Notes under the pieces: generated by a model
Told to the model about the DNA's origin: nothing
The model's database searches: none
The model's input: the letters and a program-made list of their open reading frames with translations, nothing else
Source: Lentzea sp. NBRC 105346
GTDB taxonomy: Bacteria > Actinomycetota > Actinomycetes > Mycobacteriales > Pseudonocardiaceae
Assembly: GCF_030269605.1 (NCBI RefSeq)
Contig: NZ_BSTQ01000001.1
Coordinates: 310,001 to 374,000 of the forward strand
Direction: 5' to 3'
Length of the DNA: 64,000 bases
Program-made: the position numbers and the translations under genes
Part shown: positions 1 through 7,264 of the stretch, piece after piece
Layout of the letters: each line of letters begins with the position of its first letter
Position numbering within the stretch: position 1 is the first letter of the stretch

Positions 1-9
1 CGCGGTCAT
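1..9 (-). CDS. First three codons of a gene leaving the window
   Basis: An ATG read on the minus strand at 9-7 overlaps the TGA of the preceding gene (8-6) in an ATGA arrangement, the same coupling seen throughout this window. Only Met-Thr-Ala lies inside the window, so nothing can be said about function. It is inferred from the overlap alone. Confidence 0.3.
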
Positions 10-793
10 GCCGGTGCCTCCCGATCCCGCACGGCGCACGCCGCCGACATGTCGAGCCTGATCCGCAGCATCCGCCGGTACTTCGACGGTGCGGCGAGCG
101 CGGCCGGCAGCCGCCGAGCGCCTCCGTGCAGGGGCATCACCCGCTGCCGATAACCCTCGAACGCGGCCGGCTCGCGCAGCAGTGCCCGCAGCGCGGCCCT
201 TGCGTCGAGGTCCGTCCGCGTCGCCGCGCGCAGCCCGAGTGCCCGCGCGGTGTGGTGGCCCGACTCGATCGCGTGTGCCTGCAGCAATGTCGGCGTGCCG
301 TTCGCGAGGTCGTGGTCGTCCTGGGCACCGGTGGCCGCGTTGTCGTTGTGCAGCTGGTGCAGCACCCGTACGCGGCACCGGTCTTGCGGACGTAGGTCGC
401 CATCACCCGTCTCCACGTGATGGCCTGGGGTTCGCGGGCGACGTCCTGGCGCCGGCCTTCCGCGGCTTCGAGCTGGCAGCGCGTGAACGCCTCCAGCCAG
501 TACCCGCGCAGTTCCTCCGGGGCGCGGTGGACGACCGCGAGCGGCAGGACACCGCGACCGCGTCGACGCCGATCGCCGCCCGCGGCACCGAGCACCGCCA
601 TGGCGAGGAAGCGGGCATCGCAGCGCTCTTCGGCAGGGCTGTCGCCGGTGAGCACCGAAGTCAGCACGTCGAGGAGTGGAAGCGGCAGACAGGTCTCGTC
701 GATGATGTCCTGCATCAGTGTCGAGACCTGCCGGTTCCATTCGGCCAACACCGGCGCCCTGACGAGGTGGAGTGTGGGAGTCGGGTTGTTCAT
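6..793 (-). pseudogene. Frameshifted unknown gene, faint polyprenyl-synthetase look
   Basis: The gene starts 11 bases after the sigma factor stop and should encode about 262 residues. About 142 residues (MNNPTPTLHL to RKTGAAY) read in one frame; the rest (VLHQLHNDNAATGAQ to the TGA at 6) reads in another. One base seems to be missing near 364-370, in the stretch coding for AAYG. The second half carries an acidic QDDHDL..GTPTLL segment that loosely resembles the second Asp-rich motif of class I isoprenoid synthases. No clear first DDxxD motif is visible, so that family call is weak. Position suggests co-transcription with the sigma factor. It may be intact if the indel is a sequencing error. 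Confidence 0.45.
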
Positions 794-804
794 CGTGGAC
801 GGTG

Positions 805-1359
805 TCAGGCGGCGACGAGGAGTTCCTCGTCGGCGACCGGCGACTCGGCCGCGGCGAGGTGGCGGCGCAACGCGACCAGCGCGGAGTGCGCGCGGGACTT
901 GACTGTGCCCAGCGGGATGCCGAGCTCCGCCGCGGTCTCCGGATGCGTGCGCTCCATGATGAAGATCTGGCCGATGATCTCGCGCTGGTACGGCGTCAGC
1001 TGCGACATCGCCTGATGCAACGCCATCCTGGTCACGGAGCGGTCGGCGACGCACCAGCCCATCGGGATGTCGGTGAGCATGGCGTCCGACGTCTCCTGGG
1101 GCCTGCGTGAGCGGCGGCGCAGTGAGTCGATGAGCAGGTTGCGCGCGACGGTCACGAGCCACGCACGGCACGCCTCCGGGGGAGCACTGAGCACCTCGGG
1201 CGTCCGCCACGCTCGCAGGAACGTCTCCTGCAGGATGTCCTCCGCGGTGTGTGGGTCGACGTGGACGCGGGTGCGCAGGTACCACATCAACGTCCGCCGG
1301 TGCAGGCGGTAGAGCTCCTCCAGGCTGCCTGTGTCGGCAGTGCGGTTCATGGTGGTCAT
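805..1359 (-). CDS. ECF (group 4) RNA polymerase sigma factor
   Basis: This 184-residue protein has the two-domain plan of extracytoplasmic-function sigma factors. Region 2 is at residues 13-83, with the core-binding stretch AEDILQETFLRAWR; region 4 is at about 118-168, with a helix-turn-helix in TAAELGIPLGTVKSR. It would direct RNA polymerase to a small promoter set. The ATG at 1359 is chosen over upstream in-frame starts because AGGCGGAGG precedes it by about ten bases and region 2 follows at once. No zinc-binding anti-sigma gene follows; the downstream gene is an unrelated broken one. The shared upstream motif at 1427-1437 and 1501-1511 suggests autoregulation together with the divergent peptide gene. 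Confidence 0.9.
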   Translation of the reverse strand: MTTMNRTADTGSLEELYRLHRRTLMWYLRTRVHVDPHTAEDILQETFLRAWRTPEVLSAPPEACRAWLVTVARNLLIDSLRRRSRRPQETSDAMLTDIPMGWCVADRSVTRMALHQAMSQLTPYQREIIGQIFIMERTHPETAAELGIPLGTVKSRAHSALVALRRHLAAAESPVADEELLVAA

Positions 1360-1426
1360 CGGCCCGGCCTCCGCCTCAGGTGAGCGTGGTGCGACGACCC
1401 ATACGGTCTTCCGGAGCCGATCTCGA

Positions 1427-1511
1427 AACATCGGTATACACACGTAGTTCAGGCACATACGTACTTCGTGCGGCCGCGGCGCCTTCCCGGCTCGGTGAAC
1501 ATACCGATGTT
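1427..1511. promoter_or_regulatory. Divergent promoter region with mirrored ATACCGATGTT motifs
   Basis: ATACCGATGTT occurs exactly twice here. One copy reads on the plus strand at 1501-1511, 55 bases before the 19-residue peptide start. The other reads on the minus strand at 1437-1427, 67 bases before the sigma factor start. Each points in the direction of transcription, with similar flanks (GTG six bases before, CG shortly after). Either a shared sigma-factor promoter element or a regulator site would explain it. Confidence 0.55.
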
Positions 1512-1566
1512 CCGCACGCTGCTTCCCGTGATGGTCGACGCATCACCTCGACACCGGGAGCCGACC

Positions 1567-1626
1567 ATGAACACCACAGAACTGCTCACCAAGTCCGGTA
1601 GCTACAGCGGCAACTTCAGCGCATGA
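1567..1626 (+). CDS. 19-residue peptide coupled to the next gene
   Basis: The ORF encodes MNTTELLTKSGSYSGNFSA. GGGAG lies about seven bases before its ATG, and its TGA overlaps the ATG of the next gene (ATGA at 1623-1626), which argues that it is translated. It is rich in Ser, Thr, Gly and Asn and has no Cys or Trp. It might be a leader peptide that couples translation to the next gene, or a small secreted or modified peptide. The family is not recognised. It sits behind the motif shared with the sigma factor gene. Confidence 0.5.
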   Translation: MNTTELLTKSGSYSGNFSA

Positions 1627-1859
1627 TCGACCCGGATCCGATGGAGGCGTTGCGGATCTGCCCCGTGCGTGCCGCGGGGGAGGAGATCGACGGCGCCATC
1701 GAGTACGTGCGTTCGCTTGTGGACATGGCGCTGGACCTCGGTGACCTGGAGTGGGCGGCACAGGCGAGCCGGACGCACCGGGTGCTGTTGGCCGCGCGCG
1801 ATCTGGGCATCGGCCGGAGACTTCGCCAGGAACCGGGAGAAGAGCGCGCGGCCGCGTGA
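1623..1859 (+). CDS. Small helical hypothetical protein (78 aa)
   Basis: This 78-residue, mostly helical protein starts inside the stop codon of the 19-residue peptide ORF. Central residues (GAIEYVRSLVDMALDLGDLEWAAQA as a general region) form an amphipathic helix, and the tail is basic then acidic. There is no signal peptide, membrane segment or recognised family. Translational coupling and the shared divergent promoter make it a likely member of the sigma factor response. Confidence 0.5.
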   Translation: MIDPDPMEALRICPVRAAGEEIDGAIEYVRSLVDMALDLGDLEWAAQASRTHRVLLAARDLGIGRRLRQEPGEERAAA

Positions 1860-1960
1860 GGACGATGCGCTCGGTCCACTATGGATGGATCCACCGATCG
1901 TCGCCCTGAGCTCGGCACGCCGGGCAGCCCGCTGGTCCGGGTGCCCGGCGTGCCCGTTCC

Positions 1961-2563
1961 TCACGGCAACCAGCTGAGCGGATCGACTTTCCTTCCGCCC
2001 TGCCACACTTCGAAATGAAGATGTGGCCCGGTGGACTGCCCCCGATTGCCCATCTTGGCGATTTCTTCGCCGGCGCGGACACGTTTACCCGTGGGCACCG
2101 TGAACCGGTCCACGTGGCCGTATACGGTGACGGTGCCGTCGTCATGCCGCACCCGGATCCACAGCCCGAAGCCCTGTGCCGGGCCTGCCTCGACCACCAC
2201 GCCGTCGGCGGCCGACCGGATGGGCGTTCCGATCGCGTTCGCGATGTCGATTCCCTGATGCATTACGCCCCAGCGTGCGCCGAATCCCGAGGTCAGCACC
2301 CCCGTCGTCGGGTAGACACGCTTGGGCCTGCGGGCCTCGGCCTCCTCGGCCGCGTGTCTTGCCGCCTCGGCCTGCCGTGCCTCATGGGCGCGATGTGCCT
2401 GTGCGGCCGCGTCCGTGAGCCGCACCGTGAGCACGTCCTGCAGCTCTTCGATCAGCCGTAGTGCGGTGTGGGCAGGCTCGAACTCGGTGTCGGCATTTCC
2501 AGTTGCCGTGTTTGTCGCCAGCATCAATGCGGCGATCGTGGGCAGCACAATTTTCCGGGACAT
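1961..2563 (-). CDS. Secreted M23 (LytM) peptidoglycan endopeptidase
   Basis: This 200-residue protein would cleave peptide cross-links in the cell wall outside the membrane. Residues 1-24 form a signal peptide. Residues 30-80 are a charged, Ala/Glu/Arg-rich helix likely to be coiled coil. Residues 84-200 are the LytM domain, with zinc ligands H102 and D106 in HQGID and the paired histidines H181 and H183 in HLHFE; H150 in VYGH is also conserved in the family. All metal and catalytic residues are present, so it should be active. It appears to be a single-gene unit. GAGAGGG precedes the ATG. Confidence 0.92.
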   Translation of the reverse strand: MSRKIVLPTIAALMLATNTATGNADTEFEPAHTALRLIEELQDVLTVRLTDAAAQAHRAHEARQAEAARHAAEEAEARRPKRVYPTTGVLTSGFGARWGVMHQGIDIANAIGTPIRSAADGVVVEAGPAQGFGLWIRVRHDDGTVTVYGHVDRFTVPTGKRVRAGEEIAKMGNRGQSTGPHLHFEVWQGGRKVDPLSWLP

Positions 2564-2898
2564 GTCGTCGCCCTCTCGATGGATTGCATCGAAGGTAAGG
2601 CAACAATGTCGGACAGGTAAGGCCGTTGTTTTAAGTACGAGAATCTGCGACCTAACCGGGGCGGCTGCTTCCTGATCTAGGTGACGATCGTCGGCGAGGT
2701 TCCATGCGGACTGGACTTCCAGCTACGTCCCATGCTCGCAACTCTCCGTCCGTAATTGAGACGGATTTGATTCTATTAACGGTCTGACGGGTGTAACTAT
2801 AGATCAAACGAATTGATGCGAAGCGGCTGCCTTCTTCGCTGTCGGGCCTCCTGTTGAAGTTCGTAACGTGGTGGTCTGAATTGGGAGGAGGTGCCACT
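2564..2898. other. Intergenic stretch without a supported gene
   Basis: The 335 bases upstream of the M23 peptidase contain AT-richer DNA around 2750-2820 that could hold promoters. No ORF with a ribosome site and protein-like content is visible, and I see no repeat in it. Confidence 0.5.
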
Positions 2899-3110
2899 AT
2901 GTGGGAAGAAGCGATCTACGTGACGCCGTCCCTGGATGAGGCAAGCCGGACAAGGTCGCAAAGCTCTACCAGGACCTCGGGATCGAGCTGGAGTACGACA
3001 AAGCAAAAGAGGCCGTCTATGCGACGACCTCTCCGCGTGTGTTTAGCGAGTGTGTCCGAGGAGGAAGTCGCACACTATCCACCCACGTAGCCCTCCGCGG
3101 CTCTGCGTAG
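2899..3110 (+). pseudogene. C-terminal remnant of a large serine recombinase
   Basis: Reading from an ATG at 2899 behind a strong GGGAGGAGGTG ribosome site, and adding one base near 2943-2947, gives about 70 residues. The key stretch is KLYQDLGIELEYD followed by TSPRVFSECVRGGS. Large serine recombinases of actinobacterial elements commonly end in a (A/K)LY-x-DLG-(I/V)-x-(L/V) segment, a beta hairpin and a VRGGT-like tail, and the second remnant at 41.4 kb ends the same way. The catalytic N-terminal domain is absent. The ribosome site may be fortuitous, or a short tail protein may be made. It marks one edge of the island. Confidence 0.65.
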
Positions 3111-3426
3111 ACGAACCTAGCTCGGCAGGGATGTTTGGCCCGTCCTGCGGTGAGCACGAAGCTTCGCAGCCTGAGGTTGAACGCGGGCCTATCGCCTGCG
3201 AACTCGGTTTCGAGGTGCTCTGCAGCCTTCCCTGCGTATCGGCCTTGTACAGGTGATGGGTGGACAAGTAGCCGCGTATGAGGGCTCTGATCGACAGCGC
3301 AGTTGCCACAGCGAGCGCGGCTTCGATCTGCACTGCCAGGTCTTAGCGGTCTCCACTGAGCTCAAGGCGTCCGCAGTGGACATGCCGCGCGATGAGTTCG
3401 CCGTGATGCCCTGACAACGGCGTGGA
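3111..3426. other. Spacer between recombinase remnant and GTPase operon
   Basis: These 316 bases separate the recombinase tail from the stop codon of the six-gene operon. Open frames are short and overlapping, with no ribosome sites or recognisable motifs. Any operon terminator should lie here, but no strong hairpin was identified by eye. Confidence 0.5.
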
Positions 3427-5259
3427 CTAGCCTAAGGACACAACGATGGGTTTGTTCCAGCTCGTGTTCGAATATACGAAGTTGTTGGTGTTGGCTGTGC
3501 GGTCCAACCCGCGAACATCCTCCGCCGGAACTATGACGGCGACCAGTTCTCCATCCATGGCCTTGGGATCAACGGTCGCAGCGCACCTCCACTTCACGTG
3601 TCTTTCATCTGCGGCCAAGCAGGACATCTGTGGATAGTAGAGTTGGGGCTGGCGCTTGATTCGGACGAACCCGTAGACCTGCTGCCCCTCGGCAGGTGCG
3701 GAATTCAGGCTCGCGGTACCTGCAATGGGCTGGGGAGCGATCGGCGGAGGCTGTGCTGGTGCGGCGGTCGCGGGTGTGGTCGTAGGTTGCTGTGGCGACT
3801 CAGGTTGGCCGGTCGCGAGGCCGAACCAGAACCCTGAGCCGAGCAGTCCGAGCACGGCCACCGCGATCCCGACGGACAGGATCCACGTTCTAAGTACGCG
3901 CTTCAGCGTTCGCCGTGGTCGTCTCAGCTTGATCCGACGGGGTGGACGGCCACCGTCCGCCCACCTCTTGACGACCGATGTGGAGATGTCCCTGCCCCGG
4001 TCCCAGGCGCTCACCGTCATCATCATCGCGAGGTGCTCGGACCGGGTGCCGTTGACCAGGTCCTCGGCGTGTTTCAGTGCGCCGTCGGCCTGATGGAGGT
4101 CCTCGAGTCCTCGTCCGTAGAGCGCGAGAAGCAGGCCTTGCAACATCTCGCCCGTGGCACGAACCTCCACGATGTCGGCGATCTTGTCCAGCGCGCGAAC
4201 GTCCATGGCTGCGCGCAGCTGCTGGCGCTCCGCGGCGCTCACCTTCGCCAGCTCGGCCAGGTAGCCGAGCAGCTCGTCGACCGAGCCGGCGCTGAGCAGC
4301 TTGTTCACCCACGCGGATCCGAGGTCGGGTGCCGCGTACCCGCCCTTGTCATCCCTCGCCGCCATCACGTGCTGTGTCGCGGGGACGATGGGCTGCGGCC
4401 GGGGTGCTGGCGCGACCGGATGTTGTCGCCGCGTGGGCGTGGAGTCGAAGTTGGGAGCAGGCCCGCCCCTGAGCACGGTGTCGACGAGCTGGCAGGCGAG
4501 TGGCCTGGACGGGCTGTCCTCCGGTTCCCGGCGGAGATCGACGACCGTGCGACTCGCGACTCCACGTCCTGGAATGCCCGACAGAAACACGATTTCCGGC
4601 AGGCTGCGAACGCTGTCGTCGTGCCGGTCCTCGTAGGTGGAGAAGGACCAGCGCAGGTTTCTGCCCGCGCGGCGAAGATATCCGTCTGCTGCCTCGCGGA
4701 GGCCCCACACCATCGCGAGCCGGTGGGAGTCCGGACAGCCGATGACGCTCAGCGGCATGGCTGGGTTGTCGAGCAGACGCGCCAGCACCTCGACGAGCTG
4801 GTCCTCCACCTCCGAGATCAGCGATGGCCAGTTCGGCTGGACGGTGGCTCCGGCGAGATACCGAGCGCTGATCGTGCCCATCCCCACTCCTGTGGAGGGA
4901 GGGGTGACCCGCCACTCGGACCAGGTGTCCAGAGCGAGTGCGAGCGTCACGTCGAGCGCGGCGGGGGAGCCGATGAGCACGTGTGCGTTGCCACGCCCTG
5001 CGGAGTGACCGACGTTGACCCGGCGCACGATCGCCACGGATCTGTCGTCGCCTTCGTTCTCGAAGGTGAGGTAGGACATCGCGGAGGGCGGCACTGTGCC
5101 CGCTCCGTCAGGTTGAAGACGGGTGAGGTCGCTCAACCTCGCTCGCCATCGGTTCACCGCTGGCCCTTCGAACGAGTAGGCGATCAAGGTGTGCTTGTTC
5201 TCGTGGGAGACGCCGAAGAAGGCTTGCTCGACGACATCATCACGCCGAGGGTCGGTCAT
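3427..5259 (-). CDS. Membrane-anchored GTPase-associated protein (GAP1-like)
   Basis: The last gene of the six-gene operon encodes 610 residues. The first ~270 form a soluble domain beginning VEQAFFGVSHENKHTLIAYS, followed by a Pro-rich linker, a helical segment (about 310-430), one membrane helix near 460-485 and a Pro/Thr-rich then beta-rich tail of about 100 residues. The start overlaps the GTPase stop by four bases. By position, length and N-terminal character it resembles the GAP1-type proteins that accompany GTPases in predicted bacterial conflict systems; I infer this and cannot confirm it without profile searches. It would place the GTPase at the membrane. It contains no enzyme motif that I recognise. 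Confidence 0.75.
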   Translation of the reverse strand: MTDPRRDDVVEQAFFGVSHENKHTLIAYSFEGPAVNRWRARLSDLTRLQPDGAGTVPPSAMSYLTFENEGDDRSVAIVRRVNVGHSAGRGNAHVLIGSPAALDVTLALALDTWSEWRVTPPSTGVGMGTISARYLAGATVQPNWPSLISEVEDQLVEVLARLLDNPAMPLSVIGCPDSHRLAMVWGLREAADGYLRRAGRNLRWSFSTYEDRHDDSVRSLPEIVFLSGIPGRGVASRTVVDLRREPEDSPSRPLACQLVDTVLRGGPAPNFDSTPTRRQHPVAPAPRPQPIVPATQHVMAARDDKGGYAAPDLGSAWVNKLLSAGSVDELLGYLAELAKVSAAERQQLRAAMDVRALDKIADIVEVRATGEMLQGLLLALYGRGLEDLHQADGALKHAEDLVNGTRSEHLAMMMTVSAWDRGRDISTSVVKRWADGGRPPRRIKLRRPRRTLKRVLRTWILSVGIAVAVLGLLGSGFWFGLATGQPESPQQPTTTPATAAPAQPPPIAPQPIAGTASLNSAPAEGQQVYGFVRIKRQPQLYYPQMSCLAADERHVKWRCAATVDPKAMDGELVAVIVPAEDVRGLDRTANTNNFVYSNTSWNKPIVVSLG

Positions 5260-6329
5260 GGCAGTCCTACCTTCTCAGCCTCGGCTCCGGTGATCACGCC
5301 AGTCATCGCGAGGATCGACACCAGCGGTTCGAGCACTCTGATCGAACGGAATCCACGCGGATAGTGGTTCTTCGTCGGGTCGTCCGGGTTGGGGACCGCG
5401 TCGGCTCCACTGGCTGAGACGAAGTGCAGCGTGCACCGGGTGAACTCGTCGAACGGGCGGGATGACGCCCCCGCGCCGGAATGCTGCAGATAGGCGTACA
5501 CGTCCCTGCTCTCTGCATGCATCCTCGCCGCGTTCAGGTCGTGCTCGTCCCCTCGGTGCAGCCAGTGGTCGGCCGGGGGCGCGTGCCGCAACCTGTCCGA
5601 CTTGGTGACTGCGATCGCGACGGGCAGTCGACTGTCGGGCAACTGGCCTAGGGCCATCTGGAACGCTCTGTTCTCGGTCGCGGTCGACGACTGCCCTGTC
5701 TCCAGAGGATCTTCTGGTGCGTGCACGAAGATCACGGCGTTCGTCGCGATCAGGAACCTGTTCGCACGGGGGGCGATGCTCTCCAGGTCCTCGCCCGCGA
5801 CGTCGAAGAACGTCACCGGGCGCAGGCCACCGGGGCCGCGCAGCAGCAGGATGTCGGCTGCCTCGATCAGGCCGGTACCCGTACCAGGGAGGGCCTCTCC
5901 TCGCTCGAGCGGCACGATGAACTGGTCGTGGAAGTGCTTGTGTCGCTGAAAGTCCAAGGCAGTCGCAGTGACCCCGTACCTTGAGAGCCCGTTGAGGTAG
6001 ACCTGGCGGATCATCGCCGTCAACAGGTGTGTCTTGCCTGAGATCGGTGCGCCGACGAGGCCGATCACCAGAGGGTTGCGGTAGTCGGCGTACGTCGCGG
6101 GCAGGTAATGCGCCGCCGTGTCACGGGACGGGTTCGGGCACTTCCGGTAACCCTTGCGCAGACGGTTGATGGCCTTCGCCGGAGGAAGCTTGGAGAGATC
6201 ATCGACCTCGTAACGGTCGTTCATCTCGTCGTACAGCGAGATGAACGGGTCCTCCGGCCACACGAACTCGTCGGCGCAGACGGGACAGCGGACATAGCGG
6301 GGAGGTTGACCGCTTCCGGGAGGCGTCAT
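5256..6329 (-). CDS. Zinc-finger TRAFAC-like GTPase (double-GTPase type)
   Basis: The 357-residue protein starts with a probable zinc ribbon (C15-P-V-C18, and C64 in KCPN) and then a P-loop GTPase domain. The Walker A is GAPISGKT at 93-100. A DVAGED switch II motif lies at 176-181, and TKSD (242-245) replaces the usual NKxD base-specificity motif. The motif set fits signalling-type GTPases found next to tubulin-like and vWA proteins in bacterial conflict loci. It overlaps both neighbours by four bases (pseudokinase upstream, GAP1-like downstream), so near-equal synthesis is likely. The C-terminal 100 residues are less distinctive. It should bind GTP; activity is unproven. Confidence 0.85.
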   Translation of the reverse strand: MTPPGSGQPPRYVRCPVCADEFVWPEDPFISLYDEMNDRYEVDDLSKLPPAKAINRLRKGYRKCPNPSRDTAAHYLPATYADYRNPLVIGLVGAPISGKTHLLTAMIRQVYLNGLSRYGVTATALDFQRHKHFHDQFIVPLERGEALPGTGTGLIEAADILLLRGPGGLRPVTFFDVAGEDLESIAPRANRFLIATNAVIFVHAPEDPLETGQSSTATENRAFQMALGQLPDSRLPVAIAVTKSDRLRHAPPADHWLHRGDEHDLNAARMHAESRDVYAYLQHSGAGASSRPFDEFTRCTLHFVSASGADAVPNPDDPTKNHYPRGFRSIRVLEPLVSILAMTGVITGAEAEKVGLP

Positions 6330-7264
6330 CGGAACATCACCACGACGCCCGCGACCACCGCGTTGATCAGGAGGACCATCCTGGTCATGAACCGGAAGAA
6401 CGACCGCTTGGCCGGTTTGCCTTGTTCCGGTGGTGGCGCGGCGTTCCCGGTCACCGGCCCTCGCTTGCGCAGACAGACCTGGTCGAACAGCCTGCGGCCT
6501 TGCTCGAAGGCGGCGTCGGGGTTGGCGACGATGGGCAGGTGGTTGTCCGCCCGCACCACGGCGAGCAGCTGAGCCGCGGTCGGCTGTTGCTCGACGGGAT
6601 TGTCGAAGACGGGGTCGAGCAACGTGCGCAACCGTTGTGGGTCCTGACTTCGATCGGATGAGGTCTCACCGAGGTGCAGTCGGCGGATGACCTGACCGGC
6701 GCCCCACAAGTCGTCGCGTTGGTCCACGATGCCGCCGCAGCGTCGCGACTCGCCGACCCGTTCGGCGAACTCGAAGTCGACGAGCTGCACTTGCCCGTCG
6801 TGACAGCGCACTGCGTCCATGCTCACTGCGCCGTGCACCACGTCCGCCACCGATGTCAGGTACACGGCGCGCAACAGGCCGTGTTCGAACCGCCTGCGCT
6901 GGGTGTCGTCGAACCGGTGGACCTTGCTCGACGCTGGTGTCCCGATGTACTCACGCAGCAGCACAAACGGCTCCTCGGCGTCCAAGTTGTACGCGACGAG
7001 GTGAGCCAGTTCCGCCGGGTACCTCCCGGGGAACACCTGCGCGAGGCGTGCGCCCGCGCGGACCTCGTTGTACAGCAGGTCGTAGAGGCGCTGGTTGGCG
7101 CTGCCGGCCGTGCGCGAGACGAACTTTCGCACATACACCCGGCCGTTGACCCTCACCAGGCGTTGCTCGAGCACCGAGCCCGGCGTGACGAACTCGTTGA
7201 GGTCTTCGATCTCGATCTCCTGCAGCACACCGGTCACGTACCGGCAGCGCACCACCTCCGCCAT
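6326..7264 (-). CDS. Membrane-anchored protein kinase-like pseudokinase
   Basis: The 312-residue protein has a eukaryotic-type kinase fold outline: a VxK lysine (K47 in VYVRKF), a candidate alpha-C glutamate (E67), a hinge (VLLREYIG, 101-108), the catalytic loop position HGAVSMDAV (144-152) and a DFE metal motif (D163). In active kinases the loop reads HxDxxxxN; here alanine stands at 146 where the catalytic Asp belongs and the Asn is also lost. It is therefore probably a pseudokinase that binds nucleotide or partners rather than phosphorylating them. A single C-terminal membrane helix spans about 290-312. Its ATG abuts the upstream gene stop directly. Confidence 0.8.
   Translation of the reverse strand: MAEVVRCRYVTGVLQEIEIEDLNEFVTPGSVLEQRLVRVNGRVYVRKFVSRTAGSANQRLYDLLYNEVRAGARLAQVFPGRYPAELAHLVAYNLDAEEPFVLLREYIGTPASSKVHRFDDTQRRRFEHGLLRAVYLTSVADVVHGAVSMDAVRCHDGQVQLVDFEFAERVGESRRCGGIVDQRDDLWGAGQVIRRLHLGETSSDRSQDPQRLRTLLDPVFDNPVEQQPTAAQLLAVVRADNHLPIVANPDAAFEQGRRLFDQVCLRKRGPVTGNAAPPPEQGKPAKRSFFRFMTRMVLLINAVVAGVVVMFR

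Noticed and set aside
6-1626. ComQ/ComX-like quorum system (isoprenoid enzyme plus short peptide)
   Set aside because: The enzyme resemblance is weak and the 19-residue peptide has no Trp to modify; the two genes are also not adjacent.
4033-5364. Long plus-strand frame opposite the GAP1-like gene
   Set aside because: It mirrors the minus-strand operon gene, has Arg/His/Val-rich composition and no ribosome site; high-GC DNA gives such shadows.
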